A stretch of DNA of 64,000 nucleotides from Sabethes cyaneus (lineage: Eukaryota > Arthropoda > Insecta > Diptera > Culicidae), in assembly GCF_943734655.1 (NCBI RefSeq), contig NC_071354.1, positions 45,917,544 to 45,981,543 on the forward strand, written 5' to 3'. Below are positions 1 through 10,623 of the stretch, one piece after another. Position 1 is the first letter of the stretch, and each line of letters begins with the position of its first letter. A program made the position numbers and the translations under genes. Under the pieces are notes generated by a model. It was not told the DNA's origin. It saw only the letters and a program-made list of their open reading frames with translations, and did no database searches.

Positions 1-1005
1 CAATTGAATCAAGCATTGTTTTTAGGCATTAGAACACCCAGGTTGATGAAAACGATACTAAAAGCAATGAAGCACTTTTCTTTTGCTACAGAATAAAATG
101 CAATGCAAAGGATACAAGCGACCGCGCGAGTGGAATATGGAATTGTAAACAATAATAAGTGCACGTGAATCTGACAGTTCAGGCAGTGAGTGTGAGAACG
201 TGTGGCGGAGTAATAACAGGGTGATCCATAACAGAAAGTTGCTGTAATGTCCAAAGTACATTTACAACAGGCGAAATATTCATCGTCATTCTGCACATAT
301 TTCGTTCCGAAGGATCTTAATTCTGTTGAAGATCCAATTTCGCAATCGGAATACAGAATACGGCTGATTAGCAACACCGTTTACCGTTCAATACTTGGTT
401 CAATATACATATTTAAGCAGCGAATCATTTGACAATATATTATACTAAAGAAATAAAAATAACTATAGCTATTATTCAAATTTGATTTGATCTTTTATAA
501 CTATTAATTGAAATTTGACGAGTTGGTAGTTACTTTGCTTCAAATACTCATATTCAATTCAGATTGCGACCCATTTCATTTTTGGCAGATAAATAGTTAT
601 TTTGATTCTCGGTTAGAGAACACAAGTTAAGGAAAAATAGTATTCTTTACATGAAAACGAAAACCATAATACAATCATGACCATTTTACTTAAAATGCTT
701 ATATGCGAAAGTACCATTAAAAATTTATTTAAATTAACCATGATTCTGTTACAACTATCACGTTTTCAGTCAATTTCGCTACATTTCTTTTAATTTTGAC
801 CACGATTTTGCTGATTTACATTATGCGTCATGGTATCGCCGCGAGTAACACTTTGTAATTTTGACTAGAACAACTAGAAAAGGCTTAGGCTAAACAGAAA
901 GCAAACTTATGTTCGCAGCTTAACCTAAACTAAAGAATGTAAATAAATATCTGCCGGTCCGTCTTATTGATCAATGTCCGCTGGTCCGACAGAATAAAAG
1001 GATCA
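1..1005. other. AT-rich region, no gene recognised
   Basis: No long open frame, splice-site series or protein similarity was seen on either strand. The short open frames near 9-430 are AT-rich, lack family motifs and overlap each other on both strands, so I treat them as chance. No clear inverted repeat was seen. Confidence 0.5.
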
Positions 1006-1297
1006 TATCACAAAACAGAAGTGGAAGTAGAAATCCAAACACGTACATGCTACTTTCTACAGATACTAGCGAACCTGGCGGTAGCGAGTCACTTTTTTCC
1101 TCGAAAACACACGAACGCATACGAATGTACACGAAAGCATGTGAAAGCTGCTATGCGATTGGCAGCGAGCATTCTGCTTATATTGCTGTTATTTGCTTCT
1201 ATGCGATAACCTTCCCAAAGAAAAATAAAAACAAAAAAGACTCTGTTACCAGTTTTGATCGCCGAATCGTTCGGACTTCCACTTCTGTTCTGTGATC
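1006..1297. mobile_element. Candidate MITE with ~22-bp imperfect terminal inverted repeats
   Basis: The left end (about 1006-1030, ATCACAAAACAGAAGTGGAA) is matched in inverted form by the right end at 1275-1297 (ACTTCCACTTCTGTTCTGTG), with one mismatch in the shared core. The interior has no coding potential. Both flanks contain GATCAT/ATCAT words, so I could not fix a target-site duplication. Family unassigned. Confidence 0.45.
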
Positions 1298-1329
1298 ATA
1301 TCATGATATGCCTTCAGGTACCTCTTGTC

Positions 1330-1795
1330 GTCTACTTTTGAACGTCTTTCCCGTCGTCATTTCAACTTAATTTTACAGCGTTTTGGTGTCATCTTCTCTT
1401 GCCATTTTAGATGTTCTTTTCAAGTGTCTTTTTTTCGTCTTATCATTCTAGTGTTATTCCTTGTTTCTGTTTGTTTCTGTCATATTTTGGCGGTTTTTCG
1501 CCGTGTTTCTGCATTTTTTTAATGTGTTTTGTCGCTTTTTGGCGTGCCCTGACGTTTTTGTCGTCTTTTTTTGCCTTTTCGTTGCTGTTTTGGGGTTGTT
1601 TTTTCCAACGCTTTTTTTTGTTTTTAAGCGTTATTTAGTCTGTTTTTCGGCATTTTTACTCTTTGTTTTTATCTCGTTTCAGCCTCTTTTTGTTATTTTT
1701 ATCTGCTTTGGAAGTGTTTTTGTTTGGTTACTTTTAGATAATTTCCTTTTTTTCCTTTTTTTCGGGTTATCCAACTGGTCGCTTAATAGCGTATA
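1330..1795. repeat. Polypyrimidine-rich tract (T/C-rich on + strand)
   Basis: About 450 bp in which the + strand is dominated by T and C with recurring GTCTTTT / CGTTTTT words. The long open frames here (for example 1461-1796) come from the lack of A, so stops are rare; they have no protein features. Composition and words mirror the purine-rich tracts at 4330-4888 and 14590-15205, suggesting one repeat family in both orientations. Confidence 0.6.
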
Positions 1796-2060
1796 AAACT
1801 CTGCGCTAGGCCCTTTTGTGCTGTCAAACATCAGTTCTACCTGACGAGACAGGCACTGTCGCCCACTAAAACACAGGTAGAGCCGCAAGCATAGCCGTCA
1901 CGCCTATACCCGCAGCCGGAGGCGTTTCGGCCCTGCGCGGACTCCACGAACTGACTCTAAGATCTCTCTGCCAAAGGCCGGAATGTCATATTTGAAATAT
2001 AATGATGATGATGACGATGATGATGATAATGATGATGAGAAGAAAAATAATAGATCGAAT
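1796..2060. repeat. Unclassified GC-richer repeat ending in a (GAT)n microsatellite
   Basis: A GC-richer block follows the pyrimidine tract and ends in TTTGAAATATAATGATGATG-type sequence and an imperfect GAT/AAT microsatellite (about 2000-2040). A short microsatellite after a unique block is the usual look of a LINE 3' end inserted in + orientation, but no reverse transcriptase remnant is readable here. Class assignment is a guess. Confidence 0.3.
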
Positions 2061-2217
2061 TTGTAAATGTGCTTTGGACTTTTTGTACCACTCGAGTTGC
2101 AATATGTGGTATAGTGAAGAAGTGGAGGATTCGTCAGCCCCGCCTGACACCGGTCTTCAACCACGCGGCCGCTTTCAGTTTTCCAACACAAACAACCACA
2201 AATGAACCAATAGGTAA

Positions 2218-2508
2218 CAGGGTTGCCACATGCACAGATTATTCTGTGTTTAACAGATATTCGAAAGAAATCGCCTGTACAGAATCTGTATGCATAGAAT
2301 ACAGATTTTCGCCAAATTACACAGATTAAACAGATTTTTGAGCTTTTACATGAGAGTGAAAGAGACGGAAATAGTCAGATAAAAGGCCTCTATCTCTTTC
2401 ACTCTCATTGTTTTGCATTGGACAGATTTTTGCACAGATATCTTTCCTCGCCGTACAGATTGTCAGATTTTTCCAAGAAAAAACACAGAATTATATGTGG
2501 CATCCCTG
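2218..2508. mobile_element. hAT-type MITE with 8-bp target duplication
   Basis: The element begins CAGGGTTGCCACAT and ends ATGTGGCATCCCTG, giving ~14-bp terminal inverted repeats with the CAGGG terminus typical of hAT elements. It is flanked by a perfect direct repeat ATAGGTAA at 2210-2217 and 2509-2516, the 8-bp duplication expected of hAT insertion. The interior repeats ACAGATT-like words and has no transposase frame, so the element is non-autonomous. Confidence 0.9.
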
Positions 2509-2564
2509 ATAGGTAAGACAAATTTCTGATATCAACTTATCAGGGCAAATTTAATCTTTCATCC

Positions 2565-2880
2565 CCTTAGCATTCACAGTGCATTCCCACGATACAAAGT
2601 AAATTGAGCGCAGCACAAGCTGGACGTTCGCGGTAGTCGACAGAAGCTTCAAAATATAGAGACTCGCCCGCCTTCCAACCCTCGAGACCAAAGTGCTGTA
2701 AAGCTCTGGGCTTAAACGTCTCTTTAAGACTCGACCCCTTCCCATCGACAGAGCCCGCGGGCGGCCATCAGAGCTCAGGACAGCCACGGGGCCAGTGCAA
2801 AAATCCTACTCTATCTAGCCGCACCGCCTAGCCGAAACTCGAACACGCGACACGAATTGACCTAATTTTCCCATCTGCTA
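2565..2880 (-). mobile_element. tRNA-derived SINE-like repeat (Feilai-like), minus orientation
   Basis: Read on the minus strand it contains a pol III B-box-like GTTCGAGTTTC near 2845-2855, followed by a body that parallels the repeat at 10040-10215 (shared order: GTAGGAT...TTGCA, a GGCCCC/GCCCCG core, GTCGATGGG/GTTAAAGATGGG, GAGTCTTA/AATCTTAGA, TTTAAGCCC/TTTAACCCC). The copy is diverged and its ends are not sharp. Confidence 0.5.
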
Positions 2881-3640
2881 CCTAAGAAGTGCTATTACCC
2901 GTAATCATTACAGAGTGGTCCTTCGGCATCCAATCGGATCTGGTATCCCGCTTACATCCCTTACTAACCCTAAGCCCCCGACCAACACAATCAATCTGAC
3001 ATTTTTCGGAGATATTTGTGACAGTTGTGATAAATAGGGATGAATCCCAGAAAACTTCATCTATTGTCAGAGATCCCCATACTGGCCTTATTCTTAAACG
3101 GAATAAAAGCACTTTCTGAACAACGCAACAATCACATTTGGTAAATTTTTACCCCGAGTCCCACTTGAAATCATAAAAGTATTTTGAAATATACCCACAT
3201 TCAGAAGTAAACATGGCCGCTGTTCATTTACTAATTAGTTAAAAAGCCCTACACCACGACAGGGTTCAATTTTATCGTAGGGGGTTACTTTTAGATAATT
3301 TCAATTTAAAAAGTTGTCTTACATCGAAATTGTCTTCTATCGAAACATAATTTTTTCAAAAAAATGCATTAGCAGTCGCCAATTTTGCTCTGCATTGTGT
3401 GTTTGCGTTTTTGAGCTATTTATTATTGTTGGAGCTATTAGTTTTTTACAATTTTCAGGACTTTTATGATACCGTGAAAATCTTCATGGTGCCACTTTTG
3501 GAATAGAAAATTATCTCTGGTGTCGTTACCAACTATGTCAAAGGAATTGGTCTTATATCGAGGTAAAAATTGTCTTAAATCGAATTGTCTTATATCAAGG
3601 TCGTTTTATAACGAGGTTGTCTTATATCCCTGTATTTCGT
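2881..3640. other. Non-coding; contains a repeated TGTCTTATATCGA-like motif
   Basis: No gene is visible. Between about 3315 and 3636 the motif TGTCTTAtATCGA recurs five or six times (near 3317, 3330, 3549, 3570, 3584 and 3617, the last running into CCCTGTA). An AGGG-type end near 3261 and CCCTGTA at about 3631-3637 hint at a TA-flanked non-autonomous transposon with subterminal repeats, but the left terminus is not convincing. Confidence 0.35.
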
Positions 3641-3806
3641 GCTATTATCTCTTTTCGTCGTCCTTGCGACGTCATTTCGGAGTATTTTCATTGTATTTTT
3701 ATCCTCTTTACAGCGTCTTTTCGATGCTTTTTCGTTGCCCTTCGGCGCGCTGTAATTTTGCTGTTTTTACTTGTCGTCTCTATGACATTTCTAACTTTTG
3801 AAGAAC
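3641..3806. repeat. Short polypyrimidine-rich tract
   Basis: T/C-rich on the + strand with CGTCTTTTCG / CGTTGCCCTTCGG words resembling the tract at 1330-1795. It ends at the left target duplication of the foldback MITE at 3815-4206. Open frames here are composition artefacts. Confidence 0.4.
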
Positions 3807-3814
3807 ATTTATTG

Positions 3815-4206
3815 CAGGGATGGTTCGATCACTTTGGCTCAATTTTGATTCATTTGACAGTACCGTCACAGCCGAGCCAAATATAAGAATGTTACGTATG
3901 AGACATTCGTAGAACTAGTTCTAATCTACAATTTTTCTGAACAAAGTTTTGCTGTATCTTTTGTAGTTACGGTGCTACAATGCTAGTAACTCATCAGTGA
4001 CTAAATGAACGTTCATTTAGTCACTAATAAGATACTAGCATTATAGCGCAGTAACTACACAAGATACAGCAAAACTTTATTCCGCAAAATTATAGATAAT
4101 AACCTGTTCTACAAATGTCCCATATATAACTTTGTCATATTTGGCCCCGTTAAGACGGTACTGTCAAATGAATCCAAATTGAGTTAAAGTCATCGAACCA
4201 TCCCTG
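3815..4206. mobile_element. Foldback hAT MITE (near-complete palindrome) with 8-bp target duplication
   Basis: Starts CAGGGATGGTTCGAT and ends ATCGAACCATCCCTG; the two halves are inverted copies over essentially the whole ~392 bp. At the centre (about 3996-4023) is a perfect palindrome around GAACGTTC. The perfect 8-bp duplication ATTTATTG lies at 3807-3814 and 4207-4214. CAGGG termini plus an 8-bp duplication indicate the hAT superfamily. There is no coding capacity. Its interior resembles the foldback element at 62665-63044. Confidence 0.92.
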
Positions 4207-4329
4207 ATTTATTGTTTCTGAGTTTTGACCGAGAAATTCGATTTTCCTCTATTCAAAAATTTATATCTCAACAAGAACCAATCAGCTACTCTCCAGAATG
4301 AGGCAGACATAGAAAAAACGGAAAAGAGC

Positions 4330-4382
4330 TAGAAGAAAAACATGTCAAAATCTGGACAAATGGGGTATAAAAAGAAGAAAAC

Positions 4383-4435
<53 letters not shown>

Positions 4436-4888
4436 AATGAAAAGAAAAGAAAGCAAAATCGCGACAGAATGGGAGTTAAAAGGGGACATAAAAAAAGAGA
4501 AGAAAAAAGAGGAGACTGCGCAGAAAAAAGGAGGTGAACTCAGGGGGAAGAAAGAAAAACAATGAAGAAAACGAGAAAGAAAATAGACAGATAAGGAGAA
4601 AGAAAAGCAAGAACAGAAAAAGATAAATTACGGTAGCAGAAGAAAAGAAAGCAGAAAAAGAGAGAGATAATGAAAACGAAACACAAAAGGGAATGGAAAA
4701 GGAAAACAGAAAATGACGACATAGAAAAGAGGAAAACAAAGGGAAAACCGGGATTGAAAAACAAACGAAAAATAGAGAAGACGGCGGACAGAAAAAAAGA
4801 AAATGAAAGAAAAAGGAGGATAAACGTGACAAGTAGAGGGAAAACGAGACAAGAAAAGGAAATATAAATAGAAAACAAGTGAAACCAA
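4330..4888. repeat. Polypurine tract with (GA)24 microsatellite
   Basis: About 560 bp are overwhelmingly A and G on the + strand, beginning with an uninterrupted (GA) run at about 4384-4432. Long minus-strand open frames here encode only F/S/L/V-rich strings that follow from composition, so I do not call genes. The right end shares AATAGAAAACAAGTGAAACC (about 4866-4885) with 14576-14595 at the edge of a second purine tract. Confidence 0.75.
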
Positions 4889-5969
4889 AAGCTTAGCTTA
4901 GCTTAGCTTAGACTGATTGCACATATCAATGGTTGCATACAGTGATTGACCCGAGTCAGTGAAATTGCACAATGAATCAAATGAATGGGGTTGGGAGTGA
5001 CCGATCATTCTCACTGTGCAAAATTCAGTGACTCTTATTTATAGGATCAATAACTGCGCCGGCCACGTCCTTGCAATCAGGTGGGATTGGGGAAGGAATG
5101 CTAGTATAATCTTTGTTGTTTTAGGGACCGTGTTAACCTCTGCATCCTTACAAAGATTATAGGAAGGAGATGTCTTGTTAGTAGTGTAGGTTTCGTAGGA
5201 TCGGGATTCACCTTGATAAGTGATGTGATCGTTGTTAATGTATTATTTTAGAATTAATAGAATTTTAGGCATGTATTACTCATTCAACCGACCGACAAAA
5301 AATTCCTATTTAAAACAATATACGAACAGTGAAACTAGGTATTGTTTAAACCCGCAATCAAAATTTTGTTGAGTCTTCATGTCGATTAATATATTATTTC
5401 TATTAATAGCAAATTGAACTCCAGACAGCCGACCGTAAAGAGGGTTGCTATATTTTCATAACCGCACCTGATTTATTTCGTAAATAGCGTATTCTTTTGA
5501 GCGCAAAGTACGTTTCTGCATTAATCGTTTATTTAGTTATACTGTTTACTGCATAAAAAATCCGATTACAAACGGAAATGAGTACAATCCCGTCGAGAAC
5601 CAGGACCTAGTTCGCAAGTCACGTAGCCCCTAGAAAAACTCGAAATCTTAATAACTCTTCCGTCTAACTCTTTATACCTATAATGAAAATTATACTTTCT
5701 AATACGCGACATATCCTTCAAATATAAAGGCGCGATCACTTCAGTAACCCGGCCGATAGAAAAGAAATTCCCTTGAAACAAAAATAAAATTTGCAATAGT
5801 CTTGCAAATGTATTGTCTGTTATCGATTTATTCTGATACACGCCTCGAGACTATAAGGTCATCCATATACCACGCGGACAGCTCAGATGAGGGAGGTGGG
5901 GGGGTATAGAAGTGTCCACGCTTGTTTCCGAAAAGAGGGAGGCAGTACAAAAAGAATGGTCACGTATAC
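4889..5969. other. Non-coding interval with short (CTTAG)n run
   Basis: Starts with four to five CTTAG units at about 4890-4912 and then unique-looking sequence. The minus-strand open frame at 5566-5841 has no recognisable domain. Nothing else could be supported. Confidence 0.4.
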
Positions 5970-6153
5970 TAGAGTGACTATATACAGAGTGGCGACAATG
6001 TCAAAATTGGAATGATAATTATCTGTCAGTGTCATTCCAATCGAGCAGACGACCTATCCAACGCGCATGCAGGAAAGAGAAAGAAAAACCTTGGAAAACC
6101 CGCATTGCATACATTTGGGATGACTTGTCGCCACTCTGTATATAGTCACTCTA
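5970..6153. mobile_element. TA-flanked MITE with perfect 27-bp terminal inverted repeats
   Basis: Left arm 5971-5997 and right arm 6126-6152 are perfect inverted copies (they begin AGAGTGACTATATACAGAGT). A TA dinucleotide lies at each border (5970-5971 and 6152-6153), as expected for Tc1/mariner/pogo-type insertion. About 128 bp of non-coding spacer separates the arms. The arms resemble those of the MITE at 53723-53857. Confidence 0.85.
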
Positions 6154-6880
6154 ACGTATACAAATGAAAAAAATAGAAACTTTAATTGTGCCTGTTGTAT
6201 TGTGCGCGCATTCCCTTACTGGACACGACGATTGAAACAGTCGTGTTTCTGAACGGTCGTAAAAAGGGTCGTTTTTAGCTTTTGACAGATAAAATGTCAA
6301 ATTGTGTCATCATCGCTGTTTCATTATTGGAACCAATCGAGCAAAGTAAATAAACCTAGGAATTACCGTTCTATCAAAAGAAACGGAATGAAATTCAGCA
6401 TGAAATGAATTTGTATTTTTAACGCCGGTTTGCCGAAATTTCATAGTGAATAAAGCGTAGTTTATCCTTCATTATCCAAACAAGCAATAACAAAGCAATA
6501 ACGTTCGTATTCGAAAACAATTTGTTTAATGCTTTTGTATGATTAACACGAAGTCACGATTAAGGTTGCGACAGAAACGCAATGAGCCTGTGTTGCCAGT
6601 TATGGCGATAAAACATTACGAACTGTGTTGCCAATTTAGTCATTTTTTTACCTTTGGAACGTTTGAAACAGTACCTGAACTCCCCTCGGAATCCATCGGT
6701 CAAGTAAATGCACAATATCATTAATGCATAAACCATTGATCATATAATAAATAAAAATAAAAATTGCGTGGTATCTGAGTGGCCCCATGCATCACAGCAT
6801 CATCTATTTACCGCTATCAAGGTCCTTATGCACCCTGATCGCCACATCAATATTCTTCGTAACATCCCAATGCCCAACAG
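6154..6880. other. Intergenic, nothing recognised
   Basis: AT-rich sequence with no supported gene. The + open frame at 6539-6724 (61 codons) shows no motif and no splice partners. Confidence 0.4.
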
Positions 6881-7019
6881 ATGACAATTAGTGATGTCCG
6901 ATTTTTTCAGTTAATCGATTAGTTAATAATCGATTACTTTTTAGGCGACCAATAATCGACATCGATTAATCGGCGCTGCATAATCGATTAATCGAAATAA
7001 TCGATTGGTTATAACCTTT

Positions 7020-8312
7020 ACATCCTGCAACGGGGCGGGATGGGCTTTGGGGCAGGGAGCAGTGACAACGTTCACTTAAGCGCCAGGCAAGGATTAACTT
7101 GCCGTGAAGGAGCGTGTTTAGCGATACAATCCCGGTCCGGCTAGAATACCTCAGAGCAGGTCCATCGAACGCTCAACTATAAACTTACGAACGAAATACC
7201 GACGAACCTAACATCGGTTGAATCCGTTCGGCCGACTCAACAGGGGGACAAGAGCAACCATCGGCTACTGCAGTGTCCCCTAGGCGTCCTACACTAACCT
7301 ACCGGGGGCTAACTCGCGAACCGATCTGGGGAGGAGCACATATGAGGACTCACACTTTCCGAGGACACATATCGTAGCAAACACCATTTCGAGGGTTAAC
7401 AGATCTTCATTTACACGTTTGGCTTAATCTAGTGGTTAGTTTTCTTTAGTTTTTCTTACGGCCTGCTGCTTCTTGTCGACGAAGGGTCTCTGATGTTCTG
7501 ATGAACAGGTGACTGTGCTAGACTAGCGGCTTCGTAGACCGCTTACAGAAAGGCCGTACCAGATACGGGGTGGGTAGCAAATGGTGAATCGAATGTTTTA
7601 GTTCGACCGGGTCCGACATCCGGTAGCCGGTACGAACGGTGGTGAATCCACGGACAGTAACGATTGCTTATGTGGCGGGTATAGCATACGGTTGGCTCTT
7701 CGGCGATCGATGGTGTACGGATGGTAGCAACTGCTTGCTCGCTCGGTGTGTTGCTCGGAGAATCGGATCACGCACTCATCGCCGACACGTGTTGAGGCCG
7801 ACTGACGATGGTCGCGCTCTCAAGCCCTAAGGGAAGACCTCCGTTTGAAGGAGGTCGCTGGTGGTCTTTTGCTTCGTTCCACTAGGCGCTTTAGTGCTTT
7901 AGTTTAGTTTTCCACTTTACTTCTCCTTATTGTATCTTTTCCGAATACTAGTTTACTTCACTTTTCGTCTTCTCATGTATCACTTTGCGTCTTCTAACTT
8001 CTAGCTCTTTCCAATCTTGCGTGTCGTCTCTTAGGTGGTTGTCTTTAAAATCGCTCATTCCCCAGACTAATTTGCCTGTCAAGCACATGACTTTACGACG
8101 GGACTGACGATTCAGCTTCGGCTAATTTCGCCAGGTTCCATCCGGTGAGCATTAGCAGGGTTTGTTTACTGTCGCGGTACCCTAACCTTTTTTCGGGGAT
8201 AACGGCAGGTAACGCGATACGCGAACAGGCTTTTAGTGAAGGTTGTGTGTGGGATTGGACAATAGGGTTTGTCACCTTATTTATTTTGTAACCTCGTTAC
8301 AGTCCCCGACAC
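7020..8312. other. GC-rich block of unknown origin inside the hAT-like element
   Basis: About 1.3 kb of clearly higher GC than its surroundings, without a long open frame. On the minus strand it could begin TGTCGGGGAC (8311 downward) and end near a CA at 7026-7027, as a solo LTR would, but no direct repeat of 4-6 bp was found at these borders. It contains a small perfect hairpin (GACCTCC / GGAGGTC, about 7834-7854). A solo LTR or LTR-element leader is the best guess. Confidence 0.35.
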
Positions 8313-8445
8313 CAAAAAATAACTTTGCGTCCCGTAGTACTGTCCACTAGTGTTTTGGAATGTGCAGTCAGACTTAGGCTAGTTACATAGAAATTGAGGA
8401 CACCGCATTTTTTGGTTTTTGTATAGAAAAAGACGAAGGGTATTA

Positions 8446-9870
8446 CCGTGCCGTATCGAAATCCGTACACCTAAGAGCTAGACAATTTTAAATGGTCAAT
8501 ATAAAATTATGATATTGTAATAAGCAATTCGTCATGTTTTCTTTTGACAGTATAATGCTCATTTTAACGTTATATGGAATAACAGGAAGCTAAAATTAAT
8601 CCTAGTTATAAAAAAACGAGATCAAAATGTGCATCTCTTGATTCAAAATCCGTACACTTTTTTATGCCTGATTCAAAATCCGTACACCTGTGACTCAAAA
8701 TCCGTACACCATGTTAAAAATCAATCAAAGTCCGCATAATTTTGAATCTAAATCCGTGTAAGCTTGATCGAAATGAGTTTAAAGTTTGTGGCTAAATTAT
8801 TTTTCTTTATTTGACTAATTGCTTTATAAAATATGCTTTTCTCGATAATTGACGCATTGTATTTTAGTCCTGCTCATCTAAGAGTCGTTCACACGCACAG
8901 TAGGAACACTACAAGGAATCAATCTTTTTGTTTTTAAGCCAAATTATGGGTAATTGTTCATTTTCGGTCGGAAAGTTAAAATATCAGGTTTGGTACTGAT
9001 TAAATATTGCCTCTATCCATCCCACTTGTAACAAAACCTCGTTTGTGTTAAATGTTCTTACATTCTTTTCCTTATGCCTCAGGAAATATTAGGCTTAGAA
9101 ACAAACTTTTTTAAATTTTAGAGTAAATTAACTTCACTTATAAACAATATATAACATTTTTTCTTGATTTTTGTTGCAAATTATATGGAAAGCTGAAAAA
9201 TTGCAGAAAAGACTCCGGTATTTCGAGAGTACCAATTCAATATAGTAGCTCTTATCGTAGTGACCGGAACTTAAACTATCTCGATGCTTTTATTAAGGGA
9301 TTATCCACCATGTATTATCGTAATTGCCATCTTCCAGTTTATCGACATATATTTAGCTTTAGTTATTTCCATTTTGTTTGGCAAAACATTGAAAAGAGTT
9401 GGATCACTAAGGATACTGCACAGGTGTACGGATTTAGATTCAACTAGTAAAACTGAATCAAAATCCGTACAGTACTAATTATGATGAATAAATATTATTT
9501 CAATGCCATAATGAATGAAATTAAGCTGTAGAACGATAAACACCTTTAGTTCAAATTGATTTTCGGGATTTTAAATAGGAAAATCACTTCAAGTGCACTT
9601 TACACTTCATTTTATTGGAAGTTATTTTCTTAGCAAATTGCTAACAACACAGCCAATTTAGAGGGAAATCTGATAGGCATTAACGTTTTAATTTTTATTA
9701 CTTGTATGTGATGGCCTACTACCTATATTTTGACATTGACGTAATGCTAATAAACCACGGGTCTAGGCCTATTATTAATATTTTGCATTTAGACTTTTTA
9801 ATACATATAATCAAGCCAATTGTATTAGGTGTACGGATTTCGAAGCTGTACGGATTTCGATACCGCATGG
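8446..9870. mobile_element. TA-flanked non-autonomous transposon with repeated AATCCGTACACC motifs
   Basis: The left end CCGTGCCGTATCGAAATCCG is matched in inverted form by the right end (CGGATTTCGATACCGCATGG at 9851-9870), with TA at both borders (8444-8445, 9871-9872). The motif AATCCGTACAC recurs on the + strand at the left end and around 8645-8710, and inverted around 9424, 9830 and 9847. The interior is AT-rich with no transposase. Termini and design match the element at 30408-34324, where the motif is ATCCGGACAC. Confidence 0.85.
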
Positions 9871-10039
9871 TACCCAGTTTTCTAAAAATTCCTTACAAAA
9901 TTCCGTGTCTGACAGACAGACAAATTTCGAATTATCTTTTGACGGTGGCACGGTTAATATCTAGATTAAGTTTAGTTTGGTTTTTAGGCTTCAGCGTGGT
10001 ATTTAAACCGGCCTACTGCGTGCAAAGTGGATGAATAAA

Positions 10040-10215
10040 AATAAAGCCTTGGGGTTAAACATCCTCTCTAAGATTTGACCCATCTTTAACGACAGACAAG
10101 ATAACTGTCTTGTCGGGGCTATTGCAACAATCCTACTGACTCTATTTAGGAGCACCGGCTAGCTGAGATTTGAACATACGACTACTGGTTTCTTAGATCA
10201 GCATCGTACCTCGAA
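10040..10215 (-). mobile_element. tRNA-derived SINE (Feilai-like), minus orientation
   Basis: On the minus strand the sequence begins GAGGTACGATGCTGATCTAAG, continues to a B-box-like GTTCAAATCTC and then a body related to the repeats at 2565-2880 and 19290-19520. It lies inside the hAT-like element, so it inserted after that element or was carried by it. Confidence 0.55.
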
Positions 10216-10623
10216 ACGAACGAACTGGCTGATTGCGTGTGGTTAATTTAGAAGGTAAGCGCCTGCCACTGTAATAATTAAGTTTGTTAGAAATTGTCAA
10301 ACAATAAAATTTTAAATAATCCGGCATAATCGATCGGCCAGTTAATCGATTATCTAATAATCGGAACATAAAGCAATCGATTAAAAATTAATCGATTATT
10401 TTAGCGGATAATCGATTAGTTCGATTAATCGAGAAGTAATCGGACATCACTAATGACAATCCTTAGTCAATCATAAGATTATAACACGTTTATGTATGGC
10501 AGCCATGTCCGAAAACCATCAATTAAAAAACACATTTCATTTCATTTGATATGAATTTAGCATCATAGAGCTTGAAAATAAAAATCAGAGGGGTTGTGTA
10601 CAAGACACGACCGCATATATAGG

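Larger units (their letters stand above)
6889..10452. mobile_element. hAT-like element, 3.56 kb, with perfect 8-bp target duplication; contains nested insertions
   Basis: Ends are TAGTGATGTCCGATT on the left and AATCGGACATCACTA on the right, flanked by the perfect 8-bp repeat ATGACAAT at 6881-6888 and 10453-10460. About 120-140 bp inside each end is packed with AATCGATTA words. No transposase frame is present. Most of the interior is explained by other blocks: a GC-rich block (about 7020-8312), a TA-flanked transposon (8446-9870) and a SINE (about 10040-10215). The original element may have been only a few hundred bases and grown by insertion. Confidence 0.85.

Noticed and set aside
1411..1796. 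Overlapping + frames rich in F, L and V
   Set aside because: Composition artefact of the polypyrimidine tract.
4476..4888. Several long minus-strand open frames (86-118 codons)
   Set aside because: They are translations of a polypurine tract; residue composition is F/S/L/V only, with no motifs.
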